A DNA stretch of 64,000 nucleotides from Clostridia bacterium (GTDB taxonomy: Bacteria; Bacillota; Clostridia; Lachnospirales; Lachnospiraceae): contig CAJTAK010000006.1 of assembly GCA_910574255.1 (NCBI GenBank), forward strand, positions 62,001 to 126,000. Reading direction: 5' to 3'. This document shows positions 29,524 to 38,701 of the stretch, piece by piece. Every line of letters starts with the position of its first letter. Within the stretch, counting starts at the first letter, position 1. Both the position numbers and the translations under genes were made by a program. The notes below the pieces were generated by a model. That model worked only from the letters and a program-made list of their open reading frames with translations, had not been told where the DNA came from and made no database searches.

Positions 29524-30957
29524 TTAAATATCTTCGGATTCCGGCATGCGGGGAAGGGTAAAGATAAATTCCGTTCCAACCCCTTCGGTAGAAATGCCAT
29601 TGATATGTTCCCCGTGAGAAGTAACTATTTCCTTTACAATGGACAGCCCCAGTCCGGTTCCTCTCTTATCCCTGCCCCTAGAGGCATCTGTCTTGTAAAA
29701 GCGTTCCCAGATCTTTTTCATACTGTCCTTAGGAATGCCGATGCCCTCATCCTTTACAGAAATAAAGACCTTTTCGTGGCGCAGAGTAGTTTCAATTGTA
29801 ATTACTGAGTCATTGGGACTGAACTTAATAGCATTGTCAAGCAGATTGTACATAACCTGCTGAATCTTGCCCATATCTGCCGACACATACTGCTGCTTGG
29901 CATCAAAAAGGAGTTCAATAGTAATGCGGCGGTCACGGCATTGCCCTTCAAAGGAAGATACTGTATTTTTGATAACACCGTTAATATCGAAACTGGTAAT
30001 ATCGAGCCTGTTTCGCTTGGTATCAAAGGAATTTAAGGCCAACAGTCCGGTCGTCAGCTTGTTCAGCCGTTCCGTTTCCATAAGGACAATATTCAGATAT
30101 TTTTCCTGCATTTCCGGCGGAATGGTGCCATCCAGCATGGCTTCCACATACCCCTTAATGGAAGTGAGCGGAGAGCGGAAGTCATGGGAAATATTTGCTA
30201 CAAATTTTTTCTGATATTCATCCATTTCCCCCAATTCATGAGACATGTAATTCAGCGTATCCGCCAGCTGACCGATTTCGTCCTCTTCATAGATTTCAAG
30301 AGCGTACTTGAAATTTCCCTGGGCATACTGCCGGGCGGCTTCCGTGATTTTCATAAGAGGCCGATATACCGTAAAGGTGAAAACAGCCAGCACCAGAAGC
30401 GAGAGGAGGAAAACCAGAAGGACTGTCAGATAGGTGATATTTAAAAGCTGATCCCGTTCCCCCTCGATGGAGGACAGGGGAGTATGTATCAGTACATAAC
30501 CCCGGGTTCGGAAATTGTAGGTGATGGGAACTGCTACAGAAAGAACTTCCTCATCAAAGGTATCGTAGAAATTTCCTACAATGTAGTAGCGGTTTCCCAT
30601 GTCTGTGGGGTCAAAGGCACTTATAACAGGAGAAGGATTTTCCGTAAAAGAAACATCTGAATCTACCAGAATCGTGCCGTCAGAATTCAAAAGCCAGATA
30701 GAAGCCCCAAGATAGATATCCAGAGCCTGGAACTGGGAGTGAATGGATCGCAGGGAATCTGCGTCCTGGCTTTGAGAGTAGTAGCTCCGCACAAAATTAG
30801 TGGAAATGTAGTTGGCCTCTTTGTACAAGTTCTCTGCCCTCTGGGCGGTCAGGTGATTCAGGGTCATCTGAGAGCTGAAAGTAGCAATGACAAAGAAGCT
30901 TAAGAAGCCAAATACAACATAGGTCAATATGAATTTTAAATAGAGGGAGTGTTTCAT
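29524..30957 (-). CDS. membrane sensor histidine kinase
   Basis: A 477-residue transmembrane kinase. TM1 is about residues 9-29. An extracytoplasmic sensor of about 140 residues follows, then TM2 at about 175-198. A HAMP domain covers about 199-250. The HisKA box ANISHDFRSPLTSIKGY has phospho-acceptor H258. The catalytic ATPase has N (NLLDNAIKFSP), G1 (DEGIGIP) and G2 (GTGLGLSIVKEI) boxes. It is coded right after its response regulator, 6 bases apart, so the two form a cognate pair. The signal is unknown. Confidence 0.94.
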   Translation of the reverse strand: MKHSLYLKFILTYVVFGFLSFFVIATFSSQMTLNHLTAQRAENLYKEANYISTNFVRSYYSQSQDADSLRSIHSQFQALDIYLGASIWLLNSDGTILVDSDVSFTENPSPVISAFDPTDMGNRYYIVGNFYDTFDEEVLSVAVPITYNFRTRGYVLIHTPLSSIEGERDQLLNITYLTVLLVFLLSLLVLAVFTFTVYRPLMKITEAARQYAQGNFKYALEIYEEDEIGQLADTLNYMSHELGEMDEYQKKFVANISHDFRSPLTSIKGYVEAMLDGTIPPEMQEKYLNIVLMETERLNKLTTGLLALNSFDTKRNRLDITSFDINGVIKNTVSSFEGQCRDRRITIELLFDAKQQYVSADMGKIQQVMYNLLDNAIKFSPNDSVITIETTLRHEKVFISVKDEGIGIPKDSMKKIWERFYKTDASRGRDKRGTGLGLSIVKEIVTSHGEHINGISTEGVGTEFIFTLPRMPESEDI

Positions 30958-30963
30958 AAAATA

Positions 30964-31665
30964 TTATCCTCTGACTTCAAATTTGTAGCCGATGCCCCAT
31001 ACTGTTGAAAGACTCCAGTTCGGATGATCCTTAATCTTTTCTCGGAGACGTTTAATATGTACATCTACAGTACGGGTATCTCCAATATATTCATAACCCC
31101 AGATGTGATCCAGAAGCTGCTCTCTGGTAAATACCTGATTGGGCGAGGAAGCAAGGAAGTAAAGCAATTCCAGCTCCTTTGGAGGCATATCCACAGGCGA
31201 ACCCTGATAAAGCACAGAGTAATTGGTTTGATTGATGACCAGGTCCGGATATTCCGCTACTTTGGCTGAGGACTTGGGCAGCTCCTGTTTGGTTGGCTGA
31301 TAACGGCGCAGCACAGCCTTTACTCTGGCCACCAGTTCTTTGGAGTCAAAGGGTTTGATAATATAGTCATCAGCTCCCAGCTCCAGCCCCAGTACCTTGT
31401 CAAAGACCTCTCCCTTAGCAGAAAGCATAATAATGGGAGTTGCTGATTTTGCCCGGATCTCCCGGCAGACCTGATAACCGTCAATGCCGGGAAGCATCAG
31501 ATCCAGAAGGATCAGATTTGGCTGAAAGGTATCAAATACGGACAGGGCTTCCTCTCCGTCATGAACCATCATAGTCTCGAAGCATTCCTTTGTCAGATAC
31601 AGGGAAATCAGCTCCGCAATATTCGTATCATCATCTACAATGAGAATTTTCTGTTTTGCTACCAT
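30964..31665 (-). CDS. OmpR/PhoB-type response regulator
   Basis: A 233-residue two-component regulator. The receiver domain (residues 3-118) has acidic pocket DDD at 11-13, phospho-acceptor D55 (LILLDLMLPG) and the switch Lys (IIKPFD). The C-terminal winged helix covers about residues 133-230 (PPKELELLYFLASSPNQVFTREQLLDHIWG, RTVDVHIKRLREKI). It lies 15 bases downstream of mutS2 and directly upstream of the kinase gene. Targets cannot be inferred, though the DUF885 gene is a candidate. Confidence 0.95.
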   Translation of the reverse strand: MVAKQKILIVDDDTNIAELISLYLTKECFETMMVHDGEEALSVFDTFQPNLILLDLMLPGIDGYQVCREIRAKSATPIIMLSAKGEVFDKVLGLELGADDYIIKPFDSKELVARVKAVLRRYQPTKQELPKSSAKVAEYPDLVINQTNYSVLYQGSPVDMPPKELELLYFLASSPNQVFTREQLLDHIWGYEYIGDTRTVDVHIKRLREKIKDHPNWSLSTVWGIGYKFEVRG

Positions 31666-31680
31666 AATAAATTGCTCTCC

Positions 31681-34059
31681 TTACTTAAATTCCGCAATGG
31701 TGACGCCGGCGTCCCCTTCCCCGAATTCTCCTAAACGGAATGATTTTACATATTTGCAGCGTTTCAAATGGCTGTGAACTGCTTTTCTCAGGGCACCTGT
31801 TCCCTTGCCGTGAACAATACGCACAGAAGGCAGGTGTGCCAGGGAAGCATCATCCAGATACTTATCTAAATGAGCCAGAGCCTCGTCTACCGTCATGCCG
31901 ATTAGGTTGATCTCTGTACTGACGCTGGCAGATTTGCTCATCTTAATCTTGCCTGCGCCGCTTTTGCTGAAATTTTTTCCGGTAATGACTGGTTCATCTA
32001 TAAGCTCCAGATCGGAAATATTGACCTGAGAACGCAGAATACCCATCTGCACGAAAAGATTTCCCCTTGCATCCGGCAGAGAAGAAACAGATCCCTCCAA
32101 ATTCAGGCTTAAAACACGGACAGAATCCCCAAGATGCAAAGCGGATGGCTTCAACGGCTTCTTGGGAGCCTGCTCCTTTTTGAGAGAAAGCTTTTCTTCG
32201 GTTTTCTGAATGCGCTCACGAAGCCTTGCTCGTTCCGCTTCCATTTCACTCACAGAAATATTAGACTTGCCGAACTTGTGGAAATCCTTCATGGTTTGAT
32301 CCGCATAGGCCTTAGCTTCTTGGAGAATTTTCCGAGCCTGTTCGTTGGCTTCCCGTAAGATGCGCTCTCTCTGATCTTCTAGCTTTTCCTGCTTCTTTTC
32401 CAGAGCGGTCCGCAGACGGGCAATCTCTTCCTTATGAAGACGGATTTCTTCCTGTTCCTGAATACTGGTTCTGCGGCTTGCCTCCAGATCCGCCAGCAGA
32501 TCCTCAAAGCTTTCACTTTGTTCACTCAAATGAGTTCTGGCCTCATCAATCAAAAAGGATGGGAGTCCCAGCTTGGAGGAAATAGCAAAAGCGTTGCTTT
32601 TGCCGGGAATCCCGATTAACAGCCGATAGGTGGGGCTTAGGGTATCTACATTAAATTCACAGGAGGCATTCTCCACCCCAGGGGTAGAAAGGGCAAACAC
32701 CTTCAGCTCACTGTAATGGGTAGTGGCCATAGTCCGGATCCCCATTTTGTGCAGGTGAGAGAGAATGGAAATGGCAAGAGCCGCCCCTTCGGTAGGATCG
32801 GTTCCGGCACAGAGCTCGTCAAAGAGCACCAGTGAGTTCAGGGAGGCATCCTTCAGAATCCGGATAATATTGGTCATATGGGAGGAGAAGGTACTTAAGG
32901 ACTGCTCAATGCTCTGCTCATCACCAATATCTGCATACACATCCTCAAATAAAGCCAGCTCTGAATGAGGAGCAGCAGGAATCTGGAGCCCAGCCTGCCC
33001 CATAAGGGTTAAAAGACCTACCGTTTTTAGGGATACGGTTTTACCTCCGGTGTTGGGGCCGGTTACAATGAGAAGATCGAAGTCTTTGCCAAGCCGGATG
33101 GTTACAGGAACTACCTGCTTTGCATCCAAAAGGGGATGACGACCTTCTTTGATGTGGATTCGTCCCTTAGTATTGAAGATTGGCCGTGAAGCCTTCATTT
33201 CTTTGGCAAGGGCAGCCTTGGCAAAGATAAAATCCAGTTCGGTTAAAAGTTCATAATTTTGGAGAATGGCTTCCGTAGAGGAAGCCGTTTCCTCGCTTAA
33301 GTGCTCCAGCACATGTTCAATCTCTTCCTGTTCCTTTAAATACAGCTCCTTCAGATCGTTGTTCAGTTTTACGACGGCCATAGGCTCCACAAAAAGGGTA
33401 GAGCCAGTAGAAGATTGATCATGTATCATGCCGGGAACCTGACTTCGGTATTCGGCCCGCACAGGAACACAGTAGCGGCCGCTTCGCTGAGTGATCACAG
33501 CATCCTGTAAATAACTGCGTGAAGAACCATTGATCATTCCCGACAGGGTAGAATGGATTCGTCCATTGGCGGTCTGAATGCCCTTGCGGACTTGGCGCAG
33601 ACCTGGGCTGGCATCATCGCTGATCTCATCTTCGGACAGAATGCAGCGTCGGATTTCTGTGGATAAGGGGCTGCATGGTTCAAGAGCCGAAAAAAGCGGA
33701 TCCAGACTGTCTTCAAGTTCTTCCTCCATCTCGGCACTGCGGGCATACCGCTTAACCCGTCCGGCAGTCTCAAGAAGGCTGCATACCTTAAGAAGCTCCA
33801 TGATATTTAAGGATCCGCCAATCTCCAGCCGTTTTAACGAAGCTCGTACGTCCTGCGTGCCGGAAAAGGAGACACTTCCCTTTCTATATAAGCGTCTCAA
33901 TGCATCATCTGTTTCCATCTGGGCATTCTGAATCTCATCCAGACGGTGTCCGGGCACGAGAGACAGGCATCGCTCCCTTCCGCCGGGACTTCCGGCAAGG
34001 AGGGATAATTGTTCTATGATTTTGTCGTATTCTAATGTTTTTAATGCTTTCTTGTTCAT
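31681..34059 (-). CDS. mutS2: endonuclease MutS2
   Basis: A 792-residue MutS homologue without the mismatch-recognition domain. In Bacillus it acts on collided ribosomes, and in other bacteria it suppresses homologous recombination. A core/clamp region precedes the ATPase domain, whose Walker A is TGPNTGGKT (333-341). Then come DELCAGTDPTEGAAL and ATTHYSELK. A long coiled coil (about 520-640) follows, and a C-terminal Smr nuclease domain (INLIGMTVDEALAHLDKYLD, VRIVHGKGTGALRKAV). The length is standard. It is the first gene of a minus-strand run with the two-component system. Confidence 0.95.
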   Translation of the reverse strand: MNKKALKTLEYDKIIEQLSLLAGSPGGRERCLSLVPGHRLDEIQNAQMETDDALRRLYRKGSVSFSGTQDVRASLKRLEIGGSLNIMELLKVCSLLETAGRVKRYARSAEMEEELEDSLDPLFSALEPCSPLSTEIRRCILSEDEISDDASPGLRQVRKGIQTANGRIHSTLSGMINGSSRSYLQDAVITQRSGRYCVPVRAEYRSQVPGMIHDQSSTGSTLFVEPMAVVKLNNDLKELYLKEQEEIEHVLEHLSEETASSTEAILQNYELLTELDFIFAKAALAKEMKASRPIFNTKGRIHIKEGRHPLLDAKQVVPVTIRLGKDFDLLIVTGPNTGGKTVSLKTVGLLTLMGQAGLQIPAAPHSELALFEDVYADIGDEQSIEQSLSTFSSHMTNIIRILKDASLNSLVLFDELCAGTDPTEGAALAISILSHLHKMGIRTMATTHYSELKVFALSTPGVENASCEFNVDTLSPTYRLLIGIPGKSNAFAISSKLGLPSFLIDEARTHLSEQSESFEDLLADLEASRRTSIQEQEEIRLHKEEIARLRTALEKKQEKLEDQRERILREANEQARKILQEAKAYADQTMKDFHKFGKSNISVSEMEAERARLRERIQKTEEKLSLKKEQAPKKPLKPSALHLGDSVRVLSLNLEGSVSSLPDARGNLFVQMGILRSQVNISDLELIDEPVITGKNFSKSGAGKIKMSKSASVSTEINLIGMTVDEALAHLDKYLDDASLAHLPSVRIVHGKGTGALRKAVHSHLKRCKYVKSFRLGEFGEGDAGVTIAEFK

Positions 34060-34119
34060 GTATTCTATTTTACCCTACTTTTGTCGGAAAAGAAAGGGGT
34101 TTTTCGCCTTCGGAAAATC

Positions 34120-34148
34120 TGGACAGGAAAGGCAAAATGTATTAAAAT
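34120..34148 (+). promoter_or_regulatory. promoter for the HtrA-like/yhaM/rlmD run
   Basis: TGGACA (34120-34125) and TAAAAT (34143-34148) have a 17-base spacer, about 50 bases before the first gene of the run. Confidence 0.62.
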
Positions 34149-34198
34149 GAAAGATAGTTTACGGCAGTCAGCAGATTCGACAGTTATGGAGGAATCTT

Positions 34199-35479
34199 AT
34201 GGCAGAAGAAAAGAATCGGGATGAAGAGGAATTTTCCTTTGTGAAGGAGAAGATTAAGCGTCAGCGTTTTTATCAGAATAAGACCTTTCGCAAGATAGTA
34301 TTTCAGCTTGTTCTGGCGATTGTGTGCGGGGCTGTTGCCTGCTTTGTCTTTGTGATATCTCTCCCGTGGATGGAAGACCATTTTCATGAGGAAGAGCGCC
34401 AGGAGATCAGCTTTCCCCGTGAGGAAGAAGAGGATGAGCCTGCAGATATACTGCAGGAGCCAGTACAGCCGCCGCAGGAGCCTATTGTCATTACAGAATC
34501 TGTGGAACTGGAGCTGGATGATTATCAAAAGTTATATGCAAAGTTGAAGAATGTGGCAGATGAGTGCGCCAAGAGCCTGGTTACAGTAACAGCGGCCAGC
34601 AACGATACAGATTGGTTTAATGAGACTTATGAGAGCCAGGAACGAACCAGCGGACTTTTGGTGGGGAATAATGGAGTGGAGCTGTTGGTTCTTACAATTT
34701 ATTCTCGTGTACAGTCTGCCGATCAACTGCAGGTGACACTGGTAAATTACTTAACCATGGATGCAGTGCTGAAGAATTACGACACAGTGACAGATCTGGC
34801 TGTTCTCAGCGTTAATCTTGCAGATTTGCCGGAGGGAGCCATGGATCAGATTCAGATGGCGAACCTGGGCAGTTCCAGAAGTATGAGGGCGGGTGATCCG
34901 GTGATCGCAGTGGGAAGGCCGGCTGGTGTGTCTGGATCGGTTTTGTATGGCAATCTGGTTTCTTCCGGGTATACAGTCAGTGTCATTGATGGGGAATATG
35001 ATTTGCTTCTTACGAATATGCAGAGAGCTTCTGAGAGCAGCGGCGTGCTGGTGAATCTGGAGGGACAGATTGTAGGGCTGCTTGAGCAGAGTTATCGGGA
35101 TCCAGGCAGTCGGGATACTCTGACTGCTTACGGAATCTCTGGTGTTAAGGATGTGATTGAGCATCTTTCCAACAGTCAGGATCTGGTATATATCGGAATT
35201 ATGGGAGCGGATGTGACACAGGAGACAGCTCAGGTCCAGTCCATTCCCAAGGGCGTCTATATAACAAGTGTGGAGATGAATTCTCCTGCCATGGATGCAG
35301 GGATTCAGCAGGGCGATGTGATTATAGAGATCAATGGGCAGACTATCAACAGTATTTCGGAGATTCAGGAGATGCTGCTGAAGTTCTCAAGAGAGCAGAT
35401 GATTCAGGTTCTTGTTATGCGTTTAGGAAAAGAAGGCTATAAAGAGATCTCTTGCAGTGTTGTGCTGGAGCGTTTATAA
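34199..35479 (+). CDS. membrane-anchored HtrA-like protein, probably protease-dead
   Basis: A 426-residue protein with HtrA/DegP architecture. It has a cytoplasmic N-terminus, one membrane helix (about 33-55), an acidic/Pro-rich linker (about 60-100), a trypsin-like beta-barrel domain (about 120-320) and a C-terminal PDZ domain (about 330-424). The usual catalytic His motif (TNNHV) is replaced by LVLTIYSRV. There is no histidine at all between residues 63 and 322. The Asp position survives (DTVTDLAVL, D199). The serine motif GNSGGP has become SESSGVLV. It therefore lacks a catalytic triad and is more likely a chaperone or scaffold. It lies upstream of yhaM with a 24-base gap. Confidence 0.85.
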   Translation: MAEEKNRDEEEFSFVKEKIKRQRFYQNKTFRKIVFQLVLAIVCGAVACFVFVISLPWMEDHFHEEERQEISFPREEEEDEPADILQEPVQPPQEPIVITESVELELDDYQKLYAKLKNVADECAKSLVTVTAASNDTDWFNETYESQERTSGLLVGNNGVELLVLTIYSRVQSADQLQVTLVNYLTMDAVLKNYDTVTDLAVLSVNLADLPEGAMDQIQMANLGSSRSMRAGDPVIAVGRPAGVSGSVLYGNLVSSGYTVSVIDGEYDLLLTNMQRASESSGVLVNLEGQIVGLLEQSYRDPGSRDTLTAYGISGVKDVIEHLSNSQDLVYIGIMGADVTQETAQVQSIPKGVYITSVEMNSPAMDAGIQQGDVIIEINGQTINSISEIQEMLLKFSREQMIQVLVMRLGKEGYKEISCSVVLERL

Positions 35480-35503
35480 AAGGAGCTATATGAGGAGGGC
35501 ATT

Positions 35504-36478
35504 ATGAAATATATTGAAAGCTTTCGGGAGGGGGATCGGATTTCCGGTGTGTACCTCTGTAAATATAAACAGTCTGCTGTGACAAAGAACGGCAAAACTT
35601 ATGAAAATCTGATTATGCAGGACAAAACAGGAACCATAGATTCCAAGATTTGGGATCCCAATTCTCAGGGAATTGAGGATTTTGATGCTTTGGATTATGT
35701 GGATATTATGGCAGAGGTTACCAGTTTTCAGGGGACACTGCAGCTCAATATTAAGCGTGCCAGAAGAGCCAGAGAAAGTGAATATCAGGCCGCGGACTAT
35801 CTTCCGGTCAGTGACAAGGATATTGAAGTGATGTATCGTGAGTTGCTGGAGTTTGCTGAACAGGTACAGGAGCCCCATCTGAGTATGCTGCTGCAGGAGT
35901 TTTTTGTGAAGGATAGGGAATTTATCAAAGCATTTAAGTTCCATTCAGCAGCAAAAAGTGTCCATCACAGCTTTGTGGGCGGACTTTTGGAGCATACCTT
36001 AAGTGTGTGCAGGCTTTGCCGATATTATGTAGAAGCATATCCGATTTTGAATCGGGATCTGCTTTATGCGGCAGCTATGTGTCATGATATCGGCAAAGTC
36101 TATGAGCTGTCAGATTTTCCGGAAAATGATTATACGGATGAGGGGCAGCTTTTGGGGCATATTGCCATGGGAAGCGAGATGGTGGGGGAACGGGCACACC
36201 AGATTCCCGGATTTCCCAAAAAACTGGAGCATGAGTTGAAGCATTGCATTTTGGCCCATCATGGGGAACTGGAATATGGATCTCCCAAGAAGCCGGCTTT
36301 GATAGAAGCGGTTGCTTTGAATATGGCAGATAATACAGATGCCAAGATGGAGACTTTGAAGGAGATCTTTAAATCGGCAGGCAACAGTCAGGAGTGGCTT
36401 GGCTATAATCGACTGTTTGAATCCAATATTCGCAGAAGCTCCCAGTATATTGGATTGCAGCCGAATAATCTCCAGTAA
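35504..36478 (+). CDS. yhaM: 3'-5' exoribonuclease YhaM family protein
   Basis: A 324-residue RNA-processing exonuclease of Firmicutes. The N-terminal OB fold covers about residues 1-105 (DRISGVYLCKYKQSAV, TGTIDSKIWDP). The HD domain covers about 150-285, with HHSFVGGLLEHTLSVCRL, the metal-binding CHDIGK and the distal LAHHGELEYGSPK. This is the YhaM arrangement. ATG 35504 follows GAGGAGGGC. It sits between the HtrA-like gene and rlmD, with short gaps implying one transcript. Confidence 0.92.
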   Translation: MKYIESFREGDRISGVYLCKYKQSAVTKNGKTYENLIMQDKTGTIDSKIWDPNSQGIEDFDALDYVDIMAEVTSFQGTLQLNIKRARRARESEYQAADYLPVSDKDIEVMYRELLEFAEQVQEPHLSMLLQEFFVKDREFIKAFKFHSAAKSVHHSFVGGLLEHTLSVCRLCRYYVEAYPILNRDLLYAAAMCHDIGKVYELSDFPENDYTDEGQLLGHIAMGSEMVGERAHQIPGFPKKLEHELKHCILAHHGELEYGSPKKPALIEAVALNMADNTDAKMETLKEIFKSAGNSQEWLGYNRLFESNIRRSSQYIGLQPNNLQ

Positions 36479-36515
36479 GTTTTGGGAGGGAAATCCTCAG
36501 AGATTGGAGCATGGC

Positions 36516-37871
36516 ATGAAAAAGAATGATTTACTTACGCTTAAGATAACGGGAATGGGAAACGAGGGGGAAGGCATCGGAAAGGTGGATGGCTTTCCTT
36601 TGTTCATTAAGGATGCCTTGCCGGGAGACGTGATACAGGCCAAGGTGCTTAAGGTGAAAAAGACCTACGGATATGCCCGGCTTATGGAGATTCTAACTCC
36701 GTCCCCGGAACGGATTGAGCCGTTGTGTCCTTTGCACCGCTCCTGCGGTGGCTGCCAGATACAGGCTCTCTCTTATGAGAAGCAGTTGAAATTTAAATGG
36801 GAAAAGGTGCAGGGCCAATTGATCCGAATCGGCGGTTTTGCGGATCCGCCCCTGTTTCCGGTATTGGGGATGGATGAGCCATTTCATTACCGAAACAAGG
36901 CTCAGTTTCCCTTTGGGCGGGATCGGGATGGAAGGACTGTAACCGGCTTTTATGCCAGCAGAACTCACAGCATCATTTCCAATACGGACTGCATATTAGG
37001 GGTGCCGGAGAACCAGAAGATTTTGAAGATAATTTTGGATTTTATGGAGAAAGAGAAGATCGCACCTTATGATGAGATGTCAGGAGAGGGGCTGCTGCGG
37101 CATGTGCTGATTCGAAAGGGTTTTGCCACAGGGGAATTGATGGTTTGTCTGATTATCAATGGCTGCGAGATCCCGGCAGTGGAACGGCTGGCAGATTATC
37201 TTTTTAAGATTACGGGTATGACCAGTCTGACTTTGAATGTGAATCGGAAGAATACCAATGTGATTATGGGTGAGGATATTATTCTGGTACGAGGGCAGAC
37301 TTTCATTACCGATCAGATTGGTTCTGTACAATATCAAATTTCGCCCTTATCCTTCTATCAGGTCAATCCAGTGCAGACGAAAAAGCTGTACGAGACAGCT
37401 TTGGATTATGCAGGTCTAACAGGAAGGGAGATCGTTTGGGATTTGTATTGCGGCATTGGAACTATTTCCCTTTTTTTGGCTCAGAGGGCTGGGAAGGTCT
37501 ACGGGGTGGAGGTGGTTCCCCAGGCCGTGGAGGATGCCAGAAAGAATGCGCGACTTAATGGCTTATCTAATGTGGAATTTTATCTGGGAAAGGCAGAGGA
37601 GGTTCTGCCAAAGCAGTATGGGAGGAACGGAATTCGGGCAGACGTGATTGTGGTGGATCCTCCAAGGAAGGGATGTGACAGGGCGTGTCTTGATACCATG
37701 ATTTCTATGAAGCCGGAACGCATTGTCTATGTGAGCTGTGATTCGGCCACGCTGGCTCGGGATTTGAAGATTCTGTGTGAGGGCGGCTATGAACTGAAAG
37801 CAGTGCAGCCTGTAGATATGTTTCCTCAAACAGCGGGAATTGAGAATGTAGCACTTTTAAATAGGAAGTGA
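36516..37871 (+). CDS. rlmD: 23S rRNA (uracil-C5)-methyltransferase, RlmD/RlmCD type
   Basis: An SAM-dependent RNA methyltransferase that makes 5-methyluridine in 23S rRNA. From ATG 36516 it has 451 residues. The N-terminal TRAM domain covers about residues 1-58. The Fe-S cluster cysteines are in CPLHRSCGGCQ plus a later Cys (NTDCILG). The SAM-binding motif is WDLYCGIGTISLFLA. The catalytic region is DPPRKGCD, then VYVSCDSATLARDL with the nucleophilic Cys and general-base Glu in TAGIENVALL. Gram-positive members often modify two sites (RlmCD). The upstream in-frame opening at 36399 overlaps yhaM and is rejected; GGAG lies 7 bases before ATG 36516. Confidence 0.93.
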   Translation: MKKNDLLTLKITGMGNEGEGIGKVDGFPLFIKDALPGDVIQAKVLKVKKTYGYARLMEILTPSPERIEPLCPLHRSCGGCQIQALSYEKQLKFKWEKVQGQLIRIGGFADPPLFPVLGMDEPFHYRNKAQFPFGRDRDGRTVTGFYASRTHSIISNTDCILGVPENQKILKIILDFMEKEKIAPYDEMSGEGLLRHVLIRKGFATGELMVCLIINGCEIPAVERLADYLFKITGMTSLTLNVNRKNTNVIMGEDIILVRGQTFITDQIGSVQYQISPLSFYQVNPVQTKKLYETALDYAGLTGREIVWDLYCGIGTISLFLAQRAGKVYGVEVVPQAVEDARKNARLNGLSNVEFYLGKAEEVLPKQYGRNGIRADVIVVDPPRKGCDRACLDTMISMKPERIVYVSCDSATLARDLKILCEGGYELKAVQPVDMFPQTAGIENVALLNRK

Positions 37872-37898
37872 GAGATAAGAAAGGTAAAGGAGAGAGCC

Positions 37899-38672
37899 AT
37901 GAATCGAGAGGAATTTCAGGAAAGGCTCGCAGAGCTTGGAGATCTGGCCGGGAAAAACGGGAATCGTTTAAGCGGAGATCAGGTGCGGAAATTTTTTGCC
38001 TCAATGGAACTGTCGGAGGAACAATATGAGCTGATTTTTGCTTATCTGGCCTCTCGTCAGGTCATTGTGGAGGGCTATGTACCTGCGAAAAGAGAAGAAG
38101 ATAAGAAGAAGCAGGAAAAGCTGCCTCTGACAGAGGAAGAAAAGAGTTTTCTGAAAAGCTATCAGGCAGACCTTGAACAACTGGAACTTCTAGAAGAAGC
38201 CGAACTATTGGAGCTGTGCCGTCAAGTGGAAGAAACAGGTGATGAGCTTGCCAAAGCAAAACTCACAGAGCAGTTTTTGCCGGAGGTTCTGCGGTTGGCA
38301 CATAACTTTCGGGGGCGGGAGGTACAGCTTGGGGATCTGGTTCAGGAAGGGAATGTCGGACTGATGTTAGCTCTGGAAACTCTGGGAATGCGGCCTTCAA
38401 AAAGTCCTCCATTAGAGTATCTTCGAGACGAGATTTGTCAAGCGATTTCTCAGGCTGTGGAGGATGACCGAGCGGAAAAGGAAGCTGGCGGCCTTCTGGC
38501 AAATCGACTAAATGATTTGAGAGATGAGATTAAGAAATTAACAGATGAATTGGAACGAAAGGTTTCCATAGAGGAGCTTGCCGTGTATATGGATATGCCG
38601 GCAGAGGAAATTGAGAACTTGCTCAAGCTGGCAGGGGAAGCGCCGGAAGGCGGAGAAGAAAAAGAAGAATAA
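37899..38672 (+). CDS. sigma-70-like protein lacking region 4
   Basis: A 257-residue protein resembling parts of a primary sigma factor. Residues about 20-60 match the region 1.1 fold (LSGDQVRKFFASMELSEEQYELIFAYLASRQVIVEG). Residues about 118-190 match region 2 (LTEQFLPEVLRLAHNFRGREVQLGDLVQEGNVGLMLALET). Residues about 205-246 match region 3 (ERKVSIEELAVYMDMPAEEIENLLKLA). There is no region 4, so no -35 contact. The aromatic WW segment used for promoter melting is replaced by PPLEYLRDEICQAISQAV. It may bind core polymerase or compete with sigma-A; this is inference. ATG 37899 follows AAGGAGAGAGCC. It is 27 bases after rlmD. Confidence 0.7.
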   Translation: MNREEFQERLAELGDLAGKNGNRLSGDQVRKFFASMELSEEQYELIFAYLASRQVIVEGYVPAKREEDKKKQEKLPLTEEEKSFLKSYQADLEQLELLEEAELLELCRQVEETGDELAKAKLTEQFLPEVLRLAHNFRGREVQLGDLVQEGNVGLMLALETLGMRPSKSPPLEYLRDEICQAISQAVEDDRAEKEAGGLLANRLNDLRDEIKKLTDELERKVSIEELAVYMDMPAEEIENLLKLAGEAPEGGEEKEE

Positions 38673-38701
38673 GATGCTTTGAGAAAGGGGTAAGAATACG
38701 A

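Noticed and set aside
36399-36515. 39-residue extension of RlmD
   Set aside because: It overlaps the 3' end of yhaM in another frame. The TRAM domain starts just after ATG 36516, which has a ribosome site.
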